From Gammaproteobacteria bacterium (lineage in GTDB: Bacteria; Pseudomonadota; Gammaproteobacteria; DSM-16500), in assembly GCA_021325575.1 (NCBI GenBank), contig JAJPGW010000009.1, forward strand, positions 57,535 to 121,534: DNA of 64,000 nt. The letters are read 5' to 3'. The translations under genes were made by a program, and so were the position numbers. The notes below the pieces were generated by a model. The model saw only the letters and a list, made by a program, of their open reading frames with translations. It did no database searches and was not told the origin of the DNA. Of the stretch, positions 7,451 to 17,440 are shown one piece after another (the stretch's first letter is position 1; each line of letters begins with the position of its first letter).

Positions 7451-9475
7451 TCAGGCAGAATATTTTTTGTTGATATGATCTTGCTGTTTTTCTTTTGATA
7501 TTGATAAAAATACATCTTTAAACAAGGGCTTTAGTTTCAGTGCGCCATAATCTGAAAGATGATTAAAATCAAAATAAAGAGCATGATCCTGTTCGATACC
7601 ATGGCAAAAATAGTTGTCGCACAGAAGCGGTGTTGGATCAAGGATATGTGTTTTTTGCGTTTTTAAACCATCAAATACACTATTTACAAATAATTGGCGT
7701 TTTAAATATTCTGAAAGAGGTCGACCTATTTTATTTGTATCACCACCAAATTTTAAAACTTTGGCCAATTGATTCGCTATCCAATATCGATGGGCTGGTA
7801 CTTGCTTCATGATCCATACATTTGCATTGGCACTTTCTAATTTTTTAATGGTTTCAATAAAATGCTTTTGAAATACGACTCTTGCTTGGGATGGGGAAGT
7901 TGATTTTATCGTTTCATCGGCATAAAACGGATCTCGTTGCCCTGCGCCTTCCATTGGAATTTCACGTCCTTCTGTAAATTGTGTCCAAAATGATGCTAGG
8001 AGAACATTTTTAATATGTTTTTGCTCAATGATGTTAATCATTTCATGATTTGAAATATAACAGTTTGATCCAGTTAATGACCCATGTTCATTAACTTGAT
8101 ACACATCAAGAACAGGTATACAGCTGTAATACCAGAAAGTTAAATGGTATTGGGATGCCATTTTTTCAATCATAGGCAATAACATGGCAGCATGGCTATC
8201 GCCCCATAATAGGAAATCAGGTGTTTCTGATTTATCGCTATTAGAAATAACGCTAACATTTTTAGAAATCCTGACGGTTTGGCAGGTTGTCGATGAATGA
8301 TGAAATGCCTCTTGATAGGCAGTTAAAATAGTAGGGGGCAAACGTTCCGGAAATCCATTGTTAAGATCAATCAGTAATCCTGTTCCGGCAATGGTACAAA
8401 TCGCAACTGTAATCGTTAAAATAAAGGTTTTTGGGTGGATCAAAATGCTTTTTTGGCGAATGGGAGTTTCTATCCAGATATAGGAAATCCATGCCGTAAA
8501 GACACTTGCTAATAAAATGATAACAGTTTGAAACTCTGTCAGTTTGGTATCAAAAACATATTTTGCAAAAACTAAAAAAGGCCAATGCCACAAATATAAT
8601 GAATAAGAGATGAGACCTATCATCACCAGGGGACGCAGAGAAAGTAAGCGCCCTATCGAAGTCAGTTGATTGTGGTTTGAGGCTATAATTGCGGCTGTTC
8701 CCAAGCAAGGTAGAAGTGCCGCCCAACCTGGAAAAAGGGTATTTTGATTATAAAACAAAATAGCATAGCCGATTGCCAGAAGACCCAGCGAACTAAGGCT
8801 TTCGTTAAACCATTTTGGATTCGACTTATCTTTATGTAATAAATAAAATGCGATCATACTGCCAGTTAAGAGCTCCCAGGCCCGCATTGGCAGAAGAAAG
8901 AAGGCGGCAATTTGATGATTTTTGATTTCCAATATCGCTAATGCAAATGACAATAGCATAAAAGAAAAAATAATCTTGGTACGTAATGTTGGAATATAAC
9001 GTGTAATGATGCACAGCATTAAAGGAAAAACGAGGTAAAACTGTTCCTCCACAGCGAGAGTCCAAGTGTGCAACAGAGGTTTTGTTTCAGCTGGGGCCGT
9101 AAAATAACCCGTTTTTAGCCAGAAATAAACATTGGATGCAAATAATGAAAGTGAAAAAGCCGACCGGCCAAGACTTTTAAAGTCATCCGGCAGGAACAGA
9201 AACCAACTTGTAATCAAAGAAAAAAAAACCACACAAATAAGCGCAGGTAGTATACGCCGCGCTCTTCTTAGCCAAAAATCATAAAAATTAAATAATGCAT
9301 GATCTAAGTCATGTGCGATCAATCGGGTAATGAGGTAGCCTGAAATTACGAAGAATATATCAACACCAACAAATCCACCTTTTACCCACGAGAAACCCAT
9401 ATGAAATAAGATCACCGATAATACTGCAATACCACGCAGCCCATTAATCTCAGAGCGATAGTTATTTGTGGTCAT
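7451..9475 (-). CDS. OafA-like acyltransferase with C-terminal SGNH domain
   Basis: 674 residues. The N-terminal acyltransferase-3 domain (about residues 5-350, ten or so membrane helices) begins INGLRGIAVLSVILFHMGF and has FFVISGYLIT; the family's catalytic His lies in LFHMGF. The C-terminal periplasmic SGNH domain has GDSHAAMLLP (about 424) and the closing FDFNHLSDYGA (Asp-x-x-His, about 638). This two-domain layout O-acetylates glycans outside the inner membrane (LPS, peptidoglycan). It is transcribed alone, divergent from the glycosyltransferase at 9670, so it likely decorates the polymer made by this locus. Confidence 0.92.
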   Translation of the reverse strand: MTTNNYRSEINGLRGIAVLSVILFHMGFSWVKGGFVGVDIFFVISGYLITRLIAHDLDHALFNFYDFWLRRARRILPALICVVFFSLITSWFLFLPDDFKSLGRSAFSLSLFASNVYFWLKTGYFTAPAETKPLLHTWTLAVEEQFYLVFPLMLCIITRYIPTLRTKIIFSFMLLSFALAILEIKNHQIAAFFLLPMRAWELLTGSMIAFYLLHKDKSNPKWFNESLSSLGLLAIGYAILFYNQNTLFPGWAALLPCLGTAAIIASNHNQLTSIGRLLSLRPLVMIGLISYSLYLWHWPFLVFAKYVFDTKLTEFQTVIILLASVFTAWISYIWIETPIRQKSILIHPKTFILTITVAICTIAGTGLLIDLNNGFPERLPPTILTAYQEAFHHSSTTCQTVRISKNVSVISNSDKSETPDFLLWGDSHAAMLLPMIEKMASQYHLTFWYYSCIPVLDVYQVNEHGSLTGSNCYISNHEMINIIEQKHIKNVLLASFWTQFTEGREIPMEGAGQRDPFYADETIKSTSPSQARVVFQKHFIETIKKLESANANVWIMKQVPAHRYWIANQLAKVLKFGGDTNKIGRPLSEYLKRQLFVNSVFDGLKTQKTHILDPTPLLCDNYFCHGIEQDHALYFDFNHLSDYGALKLKPLFKDVFLSISKEKQQDHINKKYSA

Positions 9476-9567
9476 AATATTTGGCTGTTAGTAAAAACAC
9501 TGGTATATTTGCCATGAAAAAACGATATTGTTTAAATTTTTTCAATATTATTACTGTATATATTAGA

Positions 9568-9597
9568 TTGAAAATAGTGATAATACCTTACTATAAT
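9568..9597 (+). promoter_or_regulatory. Sigma70-type promoter for 9670-13565
   Basis: TTGAAA (9568-9573) and TATAAT (9592-9597) are 18 bases apart, about 70 bases ahead of the glycosyltransferase ATG. The 194-base region between this gene and the divergent acyltransferase is otherwise AT-rich without other visible structure. Confidence 0.6.
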
Positions 9598-9669
9598 CTA
9601 AAGTCACGTAGCAATATTTAGATCTTTAGTATACCTCATCGGTAATTGATCAGGAGAGTCAAATATACG

Positions 9670-11037
9670 ATGAATAAGACTGCCGATCACTTTAAAGGAT
9701 TTTTGTCCAAAATGAATGCAATAATGAAAAACGTTCTTATCATCACTGATTTATCTTATGCTTCACCAAGAATTCCTGGTCTATGCCAATATTTCGCTGA
9801 GGTCGGTTGGAAAGCGACTGTTTTAACGGCTCCCTTAGGAACCATGCACAGAGAACGATTAGTTGTGCCAAGCAAGTATGTTCGTATTATTGAAGTTTCT
9901 TACAGCGGTATAATCGATTTTTGTAAGAAATTAATGGGATTCAAATCAAATCTCAGCGTTTTCTCGCAACTCGAGCAAAAATTTCCTACGGCCAAAAAAA
10001 GTTTTATCGAATCTCTTTTATTTCGGCTTTTTATTTGGGGTGGAACGTTCTTTGCTTATCCAGATGAAATGCGTGGGTGGCGTAATCCCGCCATCAAGGC
10101 AGCTAAAGAATTACTTGCTACGGAGAAATTTGATGCGATACTCTCCAGCTCCTTTCCAATTACCTCCCATTTAATTGCACGAGAGCTAACAAAACAGACG
10201 GGCATCCCATGGCTTGCCGATTTGCGAGATCTTTGGACACAAAATCATAATTATTTATTTCCGAAACGAAAATTTTTTGAAACAAGGCTTGAGAAAAGCA
10301 CGCTTTCTAAAGCGCATGCCCTTTCCACTGTTTCAGAATCTCTTTCACAAAAATTACAAAGTCGTTATCAAAATGCTCATATATCTGTCATTACCAACGG
10401 ATTTGATTCAGAATTGATTAATGAGCCTGCTATTCCACTTACCAAAGAATTCACAATTACCTACACAGGATTAGTGTATCGGGATAAACAAAATCCAGCT
10501 AAATTGTTTGAAGTTATTCAGGCGCTAATAGCTGAAGGCTTGATGGACCGTTCAGAAGTTAGAATACGTTTTTATGGCACCGTACAAAAATGGATTACAC
10601 AACTTGCGATCGAATACGGGATTCAAGATATTGTCACCCAATATGGACCCATTATTCGGAATGAAGCGATCATAAAACAACGGGAATCTCAGATTCTTTT
10701 GTTTTATGGATGGGAAGATGAATATGAGCTTGGCGTGCTGCCCCTTAAAATGTTTGAATATTTTGCTGCTCGCAGACCCATTCTAGCAACGGGTGGCACT
10801 TCTCAAGAACAATTTCGTAATATTCTTGACGTCACTAAAGCCGGACAACATGCTATCAATATTAACGATATTAAAAGAATCGTCTATGATCATTATCGCG
10901 AATATTGTCAAAAAAAAGAAGTTACCTACACTGGCAACTCTGTTGAGATGGATAAATATAGCTACCGTCATATGGCAAATAAATTTTCGTATGTGCTGGA
11001 TAAGATTTCTGAAAACCCTAATCAAAAAAAAGGGTAG
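9670..11037 (+). CDS. Glycosyltransferase (GT4-like)
   Basis: About 455 residues from the ATG at 9670, which has AGGAGAG at 9652-9658; a TTG at 9646 is in frame but overlaps that site. The Rossmann core starts KNVLIITDLSYASPRIPGLCQYFAEVGW, then LADLRDLWTQNH, SFPITSHLIA and ITNGFDSELI at the domain linker, and YELGVLPLKMFEYFAARRPILATGG in the nucleotide-sugar domain (about 360-385), including the family's E-x-F-A-A region. It adds one sugar to the lipid-linked oligosaccharide on the cytoplasmic face. Donor and acceptor are not predictable. It heads the operon of the amidation genes. Confidence 0.85.
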   Translation: MNKTADHFKGFLSKMNAIMKNVLIITDLSYASPRIPGLCQYFAEVGWKATVLTAPLGTMHRERLVVPSKYVRIIEVSYSGIIDFCKKLMGFKSNLSVFSQLEQKFPTAKKSFIESLLFRLFIWGGTFFAYPDEMRGWRNPAIKAAKELLATEKFDAILSSSFPITSHLIARELTKQTGIPWLADLRDLWTQNHNYLFPKRKFFETRLEKSTLSKAHALSTVSESLSQKLQSRYQNAHISVITNGFDSELINEPAIPLTKEFTITYTGLVYRDKQNPAKLFEVIQALIAEGLMDRSEVRIRFYGTVQKWITQLAIEYGIQDIVTQYGPIIRNEAIIKQRESQILLFYGWEDEYELGVLPLKMFEYFAARRPILATGGTSQEQFRNILDVTKAGQHAININDIKRIVYDHYREYCQKKEVTYTGNSVEMDKYSYRHMANKFSYVLDKISENPNQKKG

Positions 11038-11046
11038 CTCATATCA

Positions 11047-11664
11047 ATGGAAAATAGGATCACAATTATTGATTATGGCATGGGAAATCTAAATTCGATT
11101 AGCAATATGCTCGCGCGATTAAACATTCCTTCTATTATCACCGATCAACCAGATCTGATTTGTAAAGCCACAAAACTGATATTACCTGGCATTGGTGCTT
11201 TTGATACCGCGGTGAAAAATATTAAGGAGCGAAATCTTTGGGATAATATTCACAGTGCCGTTATAGACAAAAAAATTCCTATCCTGGGAATTTGCTTAGG
11301 CATGCAGCTTATGACAAAGAGTAGTGAAGAAGGCAAACAATTAGGCTTTGGCTGGATTAATTCAGATACAAAAAAAATTTCACAGAATAAACAATATAAA
11401 GTTCCGCATATCGGCTGGAATACTGTCAAACCTCTAAAACACCAGAATTTTTTTGTAAACTATCATGATGAGATAAAATTTTATTTCGTTCATTCCTATT
11501 ATGTAGATTGTTATCAACCCGAAGATATTATGGCAGTTACGCATTACGATAAACCATTTACATCCGCATTTCAAAAAAATAATATTATTGGCGTTCAATT
11601 TCACCCAGAAAAAAGTCATGCGTATGGTATGGCTTTTCTAAAAAATTTTTATGAGAATTTTTGA
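11047..11664 (+). CDS. hisH: HisH-like glutamine amidotransferase of the LPS amidation system
   Basis: 205 residues, class I glutaminase. GICLGMQLM holds the nucleophile Cys (about residue 83) and VQFHPEKSH the His and Glu (about 185). It releases ammonia from glutamine for a partner synthase. Because it is followed by a HisF lacking catalytic aspartates and a WbpG-like enzyme rather than by histidine genes, this is the LPS paralogue (as in Pseudomonas hisH2-hisF2-wbpG) and not the histidine-pathway enzyme. The stop overlaps the next start by one base (TGATG). Confidence 0.9.
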   Translation: MENRITIIDYGMGNLNSISNMLARLNIPSIITDQPDLICKATKLILPGIGAFDTAVKNIKERNLWDNIHSAVIDKKIPILGICLGMQLMTKSSEEGKQLGFGWINSDTKKISQNKQYKVPHIGWNTVKPLKHQNFFVNYHDEIKFYFVHSYYVDCYQPEDIMAVTHYDKPFTSAFQKNNIIGVQFHPEKSHAYGMAFLKNFYENF

Positions 11665-12425
11665 TGGCTAATATTCGCATTATTCCATGTCTTTTGATGC
11701 AGAATAAAAAACTCATTAAAACCATTCAATTTAAAGATCCACAATATATTGGCGATCCTCTTAATGCTATTAGAATCTATAATAGTCTCTTTGTTGACGA
11801 AATAATGTTGCTTGATATTCATCAATCTGCAAGCTCATCCAGCATAGATTTTGAATATCTAAAAATACTGGCATCCGAATGCTTTATACCCATTTGTTAT
11901 GGCGGGGGAATTTCTTCTCTTCCTGTAGCAATAAAATTATATTCTCTAGGCTTTGAGAAGTTATCGATCAATGCAGCCGTGAGTGAAAATCCGAAAATTA
12001 TAAAAACCTTATCTTCGTATTTTGGCTCACAAAGTATTGTGGGCGCGATAGATTGTAAAAAAACCCTTTTATCACAGTATAAAATTGTTGTTCATAATAA
12101 AAAAAGAATCCGATATTCACTACTCGATTATGCCCGCATGCTAGAAGAACAAGGTGCCGGCGAAATATTAATTAATGCGATTCACAAAGATGGATTAATG
12201 ACAGGCTATGATCTCGATTTGCTTGCAATGCTGGCTGAGAAAATATCCATTCCCATTATTGCTAACTGTGGCGCAGGACACCTTAATCACATGAAGGATG
12301 TCTTTACTAGAACAGGGATCAATGCGTTTGCTGCAGGCAGTTTATTTGTTTATAGCGGCGATTTAAAAGGTATTTTAATTAATTATCCTGATAGGCAGGA
12401 AATTAAAGAAACATTTGGAAACTAA
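11664..12425 (+). CDS. hisF: HisF-like subunit of the LPS amidation system
   Basis: 253 residues from the ATG at 11664; a TTG three bases earlier is also in frame. The TIM-barrel reads RIIPCLLMQNKKLIKTIQF at the N-terminus, where genuine HisF has CLDV: the catalytic Asp11 is Leu. The second catalytic position (SIDRDGT in HisF) reads NAIHKDGLMTGYDL, so Asp130 is His. Cyclase chemistry should be lost while ammonia channelling from HisH can persist, the accepted role of HisF2 proteins with WbpG. GGGISS and the phosphate-binding NCGAGH are kept. Confidence 0.9.
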   Translation: MANIRIIPCLLMQNKKLIKTIQFKDPQYIGDPLNAIRIYNSLFVDEIMLLDIHQSASSSSIDFEYLKILASECFIPICYGGGISSLPVAIKLYSLGFEKLSINAAVSENPKIIKTLSSYFGSQSIVGAIDCKKTLLSQYKIVVHNKKRIRYSLLDYARMLEEQGAGEILINAIHKDGLMTGYDLDLLAMLAEKISIPIIANCGAGHLNHMKDVFTRTGINAFAAGSLFVYSGDLKGILINYPDRQEIKETFGN

Positions 12426-12434
12426 GGCTTTACT

Positions 12435-13565
12435 ATGCTGACTTACAATATGTGCAAACTCTGTATCATGGATACTACCGATCCCGAAATTTTATTTAAT
12501 GAAAAAAATATTTGTAATTATTGTGTTGAGCTTGAAGCGCTTTATAAAAAAAATCAAGTCAAAACCCAAAGTCAAATTGATGCAGAATTGCAAGCGACAG
12601 CAGAATTAATTCGCAAGCGGGCAGGTAATGCAAAATATAATTGTATTTTGGGATTAAGCGGTGGCGTTGATAGTTCGTTTACAGCAGACTTGATCGTTGA
12701 CAAAATGAAATTAAAACCACTCATTGTTCATTTTGATAATGGCTGGAATTCTCCCATTGCTGTCGAAAATATTAAAAAAATTATATCCAAATTAAAACTA
12801 GATATGTTGACCTATGTCATTGATTGGGACGAATTTAAGGATTTACAGAAGGCATTCATGCGTTCATCTGTATTGGATATTGAAATGCTCACGGATAATG
12901 CGATTTATGGCGCATTAATCAAAATTGCAAAAAAACATAAAATTAAATGTGTTGTCTCAGGTGAAAATTTTGCTACCGAAAGTGGGCTTCCTAAAGCATG
13001 GCGTTGGGAAAAACTTGATGCAAGAAATATTAGAGCCATTCATCGTCAGTATGGCAAATTAAACTTAAAAAGTTTTCCAATTTATGGACCCTGGAAATTT
13101 ATCTTAGATAGATCGTTTAGTGGTATTTATTATTTTTATCCCCTAAATATTATTCAATATAATAAAACGGAAGCCATTAATTTGATTAAAAACCAGTACC
13201 ATTGGAATTATTATGGCGGAAAACATTACGAGTCCATCTATACTAAATTTTATCAAGCCTATATTTTGCCAAATAAATTTAACGTGGATAAGAGGCGCGC
13301 TCATTTATCCTGTTTAATCAGAAATAAAGAGATTAGCCGGGATGAGGCGCTAAGCGAAATTGCAAAACCGCTTTACAACTCTTTAGAATTGCAGCAAGAA
13401 TTACAATATATATTAAAAAAACTGGATTTTTCTGAACAGGAATTTAATGAAATAATGATTGCTAAACCAAGAAAACACATTGATTATCCTTCAGATATCA
13501 ATATGCTAAACGCTATAAAAAAAGTGGCGCGTTTATTGAAACTTAAAAAAGGTGCATTTGCATAA
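12435..13565 (+). CDS. wbpG: WbpG/WbuX-like N-acetyl sugar amidotransferase
   Basis: 376 residues. An N-terminal zinc-type region CKLCIMDTTDP...ICNYC (about residues 7-33) precedes the PP-loop ATP pyrophosphatase motif LGLSGGVDSSFTADL (about 70-84) and HFDNGWNS. The C-terminal half has YYGGKHYESIYTKFYQAYILPNKF, diagnostic of the family. With ammonia from HisH/HisF it turns an N-acetyl group on a sugar into an acetamidino group. AAGG lies 8 bases ahead of the ATG, and 10 bases separate it from hisF. A second, divergent family member lies at 26005-27213. Confidence 0.9.
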   Translation: MLTYNMCKLCIMDTTDPEILFNEKNICNYCVELEALYKKNQVKTQSQIDAELQATAELIRKRAGNAKYNCILGLSGGVDSSFTADLIVDKMKLKPLIVHFDNGWNSPIAVENIKKIISKLKLDMLTYVIDWDEFKDLQKAFMRSSVLDIEMLTDNAIYGALIKIAKKHKIKCVVSGENFATESGLPKAWRWEKLDARNIRAIHRQYGKLNLKSFPIYGPWKFILDRSFSGIYYFYPLNIIQYNKTEAINLIKNQYHWNYYGGKHYESIYTKFYQAYILPNKFNVDKRRAHLSCLIRNKEISRDEALSEIAKPLYNSLELQQELQYILKKLDFSEQEFNEIMIAKPRKHIDYPSDINMLNAIKKVARLLKLKKGAFA

Positions 13566-13589
13566 GAAATAATAAAAATAGAATACTAT

Positions 13590-15458
13590 TCAAGTGGGTG
13601 AGGAATTTAAAAATATTTCATGCCAGACAGCGATATTTAATAGTCTGATTTTAACCGTGTGGGATATTTTATCGAGATTTTTTATCGCGAAAAATCGCTG
13701 TTCTTTTAAAAATTCAGAATTTTTAATCGTCTTGTTCACCCATTCCTTTAAATGATTTTCTAACCAAAAACGTTCCGGAATAGGCCAGCCCAGTTTATCT
13801 TTATTCCAATTGATACTTGCTGGCAATAGGTTATCAAATGCTTTTCTAGCCAAATATTTAGTTCTGCCTTTTGCTAATTTATAAGCGATTGGAACCGAAG
13901 CTAAAAATTCCACCAACCGATGATCCATAAAGGGTGCGCGGTGTTCGATAGAAAATGCCATAAAAACGGCTTCATCAATATGATGTAAATTAAGCAAATT
14001 GCTTTGAATATCTTCTTTTAATTTTTCATTGGGAGGGGTAAAAATTTTTTCTTTTCTGCCTGTTTTCGTATATAAATATTGGGTAACTCTTTTTCCTAGA
14101 ATTTTTTGTATCGCGTTCATCATTAATCCTACTCGTATATAAACGCGTGCTCCTGAAATGGTTTTAAATATTTTATAACTAGACAATGTGTGACGAAAAC
14201 GCATGTTTGAAAAATAATAGGTAAGGTATCGCAAATATCCTGCTAGTTGTTCATCGGCTCCTTCTCCGGTCATGGTGACACGGGTGTTTTTTTGATTAAT
14301 TAATTTTGCCGTGTACCAACTAGACATTAATGTTGATTCGGGTGGGGAGTCCATGTGATAAATCATTTTTCGATGTTCTTGGGGAATATCCTCTGGGCGA
14401 GGTTCAGTTTGATGGGACGTAATATTTAATTGCTTGATCATCTCATTAATAGACGAACTTTCATCACAATCCAGCGTGCCGGGTGATTGATAGACTGAGG
14501 AAAAAGTTTCTAATGGGATTGAAAATGCAGCATTTTGCTTAACTGAATTGATTAGATAGACGATAGAAGAGCTATCTAAGCCACCGGATAAATTTGCGCC
14601 TACTTTTACATCCGCTCTTAATCGGATTTTAACTGCATCTTCCAATAATGAATAATACTCTTCAGAATAACTTGCCAATTTTTTTTCGTCCAATGTTTCA
14701 TTAGAAAGATTGGGTGTCAGGGACCAGAATCGTTTTATATTGATTTTGTTAGGCTCTAACAAATTTTTTATAGGACCTGAAAAATAGCTAGCAAAATCAA
14801 AATGAAAAATATTTTTAAATGCAGTTTCTCTATCATATTCATTTGGCCCATGTTTAATATACTGATATAAATAATGTAGATTGGGTTCTCGATTAACCGC
14901 GGGATGTTCTAGAATTGCTTTAATTTCAGATGCAAATAAAAATAAGCCAGGAGTAGAAAAATAATATAAAGGCTTAATACCAAAACGGTCTCTTGATATG
15001 AGAATAGTTTGATTCTCTTTATCAATGAGTGCCAGCGCCCAATCGCCATTAAATTTATTCAAGCAATCTTCGCCCCAAAAATCATAGGCAGCTAAAACGA
15101 CCTCCGTATCGGTTTGGGTGTGAAATGTGTAACCTTTTTTTTCCAGCTCTGTTCTTAACTCAATAAAGTTGTAAATTTCACCATTAAATATTAACCAATA
15201 TTTATCTAGATATGACATGGGTTGATGTCCAGCTTCACTTAAATCCAGAATAGCTAGACGTCGATGCGCAAAAACTAAATGAGTATTAGAAAAGTGATCT
15301 AACTGATCGAGTCGATCAACGGCTTCTTTATTGATAGTCTCTCTTGAACACAAATAACCATAACTATCAGGGCCCCGATGGATGAGTTTATCATTCATTT
15401 TTTTGACATGGATCATATCAATCGGTTGACGACTTATAACACCCGCTATCCCACACAT
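13590..15458 (-). CDS. asnB: Asparagine synthase (glutamine-hydrolysing), AsnB family
   Basis: 622 residues. MCGIAGV gives the N-terminal catalytic Cys2 of the class II glutaminase (about residues 1-210), with RGPDSYG and FNGEIYNF; the synthetase domain has the PP-loop ANLSGGLDSSSIVY (about 285) and GEGADEQLAGYLRY. In surface-glycan loci AsnB paralogues commonly amidate uronic acids or related sugars instead of making asparagine, and that role is likelier here because a second copy (34148) sits in the same locus. It ends a minus-strand operon whose genes overlap (13 bases with the flippase). Confidence 0.9.
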   Translation of the reverse strand: MCGIAGVISRQPIDMIHVKKMNDKLIHRGPDSYGYLCSRETINKEAVDRLDQLDHFSNTHLVFAHRRLAILDLSEAGHQPMSYLDKYWLIFNGEIYNFIELRTELEKKGYTFHTQTDTEVVLAAYDFWGEDCLNKFNGDWALALIDKENQTILISRDRFGIKPLYYFSTPGLFLFASEIKAILEHPAVNREPNLHYLYQYIKHGPNEYDRETAFKNIFHFDFASYFSGPIKNLLEPNKINIKRFWSLTPNLSNETLDEKKLASYSEEYYSLLEDAVKIRLRADVKVGANLSGGLDSSSIVYLINSVKQNAAFSIPLETFSSVYQSPGTLDCDESSSINEMIKQLNITSHQTEPRPEDIPQEHRKMIYHMDSPPESTLMSSWYTAKLINQKNTRVTMTGEGADEQLAGYLRYLTYYFSNMRFRHTLSSYKIFKTISGARVYIRVGLMMNAIQKILGKRVTQYLYTKTGRKEKIFTPPNEKLKEDIQSNLLNLHHIDEAVFMAFSIEHRAPFMDHRLVEFLASVPIAYKLAKGRTKYLARKAFDNLLPASINWNKDKLGWPIPERFWLENHLKEWVNKTIKNSEFLKEQRFFAIKNLDKISHTVKIRLLNIAVWHEIFLNSSPT

Positions 15459-16699
15459 ATTTTTTTATCCCTGACTGAAATGATCCTAAACATTAAAAAC
15501 CAGTAAAAACTATATAAAATGACCCAAACGGCGGATAAATGTAACAGCATCGTCAGAAATGATTTGTCGCGATAAAAATAAATGACTGTCACCGTCAATA
15601 TTAAATAAAATATTTGCCAAATGGAATCGACACCATTTCGATTGAGTAAAACAAAAATAGCTGAAAGCGGTGATACACAAAGTGTTATGGCAATGATGGG
15701 TGCCAATAATTTTAAAACAGGGTTAGTTTCAAGCCATTCGTGTCCAAAAATAAACGGTGTATAAGTTGCGATGAACCACATCAGCATTAAATAAAATAAA
15801 GCAATGCTTGCTAATAATAAAGATGATTTTTTGAATAATGGCAATATAACCTGTTTATATTTAACTCGATCTCCAAGTTCTTTTAACAGGACTTTAGCCA
15901 TCGCGGTGCTTAATAATCCTGTTGGCGCATTGAATACGCGGTAGATTAAAAAATAAATGCCTAATGATTTAGCGCCATATAATGGTCCAATCATTAAGAC
16001 AGGCATTAAAGTAGAAGCTGATTCAATTAATGTTGCCCAACTGCTAAAAAGGGGTAATTTATAAAAGCGTTTTATTATAAATAATAAGCGCCGTTGGGTT
16101 AATTTAATCCGGGTACGAAAGAATTTTTTTATTAATAAAGCTCGGAAATAAATTAGATTGGCTATCAAGCCTGCTACCAACCCAATTAATAAAGCGGTAC
16201 TCGATTGAAAAAAACATAAAGCCAAAAGAATTTGAACAACGATCATGCTAGTGTTTTGAATTAGTTTTCCGTGTGCAACCATTGCTGCCTTTCCATCAGC
16301 GATTAGTAGGATAGAATAAACCTGAAGGATGCCTTGAAATAATAAAATGGCAAAACTAAGTAACAGAATCGCAATTTGAATGTTAAAAGCAGGATATTTT
16401 GAACGGATGATTAAACTTATAAATAAGATTGCAATTGAAGTACCTGTCACCAAATAAATACAAAGTCTTGTTAATAGCTGAACCATTTTTTTGGCTTTGA
16501 GTAATGGGATAGCATATTCATATTGAAAACTAGCCAAAGGTAATATGACGATCACAAAAGACACGATATAACCAAAATAGGCAAAAGCAGAAGGTGCATA
16601 AAGTCGGGTAAGTATTGGCGTAGCAAGCAGCAAGATAATTTGCGCCGCACCAAAACTCATTAATAAGGCCAATACTTTTTTTATTATTTCACTATTCAA
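15446..16699 (-). CDS. Wzx-type polysaccharide flippase (first of two)
   Basis: 417 residues, almost entirely hydrophobic with about 12 membrane helices, and the family N-terminus FGAAQIILLLATPILTRLYAPSAFAYFGY. It would flip the undecaprenyl-linked repeat unit to the periplasmic face. The reading frame opens with TTG at 16699; an ATG at 16660 is an alternative that would trim the first helix. It overlaps the acetyltransferase gene upstream by 8 bases. The two flippases here (also 23878) are unlike in sequence, which suggests two assembled units or a composite locus. Confidence 0.85.
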   Translation of the reverse strand: MNSEIIKKVLALLMSFGAAQIILLLATPILTRLYAPSAFAYFGYIVSFVIVILPLASFQYEYAIPLLKAKKMVQLLTRLCIYLVTGTSIAILFISLIIRSKYPAFNIQIAILLLSFAILLFQGILQVYSILLIADGKAAMVAHGKLIQNTSMIVVQILLALCFFQSSTALLIGLVAGLIANLIYFRALLIKKFFRTRIKLTQRRLLFIIKRFYKLPLFSSWATLIESASTLMPVLMIGPLYGAKSLGIYFLIYRVFNAPTGLLSTAMAKVLLKELGDRVKYKQVILPLFKKSSLLLASIALFYLMLMWFIATYTPFIFGHEWLETNPVLKLLAPIIAITLCVSPLSAIFVLLNRNGVDSIWQIFYLILTVTVIYFYRDKSFLTMLLHLSAVWVILYSFYWFLMFRIISVRDKKICVG

Positions 16700-17276
16700 G
16701 GGCTGTATTCTTTACTGGCAATGTTTTAATAACTGTTGCAGGAACGCCACCTAATACACAATGGCCTTGTAAGAACGATTTAGTGACGACGGCACCGGCC
16801 CCTACAATGGTTTTATCACCTAATGTCACCCCAGGCAAAATGACTGCATTCATTCCTATCCAACAATTTTTTCCTATGACGATATCTTTACCTTCCTGAT
16901 AGTCATCCAAGTTATCAAACTGATGATTAGCGGTTAGTAATCCTACATTGGGCCCAATATAAGTTCCTTTTCCTATGTGAATCGATTTCCTAACGCAGTC
17001 AAAATAAATACCAGGTGATTGAAAATTATCTAAATTATCTACGTCAAAAAAAATATTATTATAATGATAGATGCGCGCGGTGGGGTGACAGGGAAAGGGT
17101 AAATAACGATTGAAACCTAAGATTTTTTGCTTCCAAATGCCATTTAAGACCCAAACCCAACCTTCTAATGATTTCCCTTCAAAATGTCTTCCCGTTAAAT
17201 ATTTTTTATTATAAAAAATATAAGCTATCCATTTAAACCAAGGTAGAATAGCAAATCTAAAAATTTTTTTGCGCAT
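16692..17276 (-). CDS. Hexapeptide-repeat acetyltransferase (WcaF/Maa-like)
   Basis: About 194 residues from the ATG at 17276; a TTG at 17306 would add ten residues with no ribosome site. The C-terminal two thirds is a left-handed beta-helix domain: IHIGKGTYIGPNVGLLTANHQFDNLDDYQEGKDIVIGKNCWIGMNAVILPGVTLGDKTIVGAGAVVTK when read along, with the catalytic His in TANHQF and the coenzyme-binding GAGAVVTKSF. Such enzymes O- or N-acetylate sugars. First gene of the operon running to AsnB. Confidence 0.85.
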   Translation of the reverse strand: MRKKIFRFAILPWFKWIAYIFYNKKYLTGRHFEGKSLEGWVWVLNGIWKQKILGFNRYLPFPCHPTARIYHYNNIFFDVDNLDNFQSPGIYFDCVRKSIHIGKGTYIGPNVGLLTANHQFDNLDDYQEGKDIVIGKNCWIGMNAVILPGVTLGDKTIVGAGAVVTKSFLQGHCVLGGVPATVIKTLPVKNTALE

Positions 17277-17440
17277 GATATTTCTCAATTTAAAACAAAA
17301 AGACAATCAGCGTAAAATAGGATATCATTATGCCCGCATCGTAACAATATTTTTCAACAGCCAAGTAGCGTTCTGCTCTTAATTTGACAGCTTTAGGTCG
17401 ATATTTGGCTCGGTAGGGATTGAGAGCTAAGAAGACTGTA

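Noticed and set aside
11047..12425. HisH/HisF as histidine biosynthesis genes
   Set aside because: Neighbouring WbpG-like gene and loss of HisF catalytic aspartates point to LPS sugar amidation.
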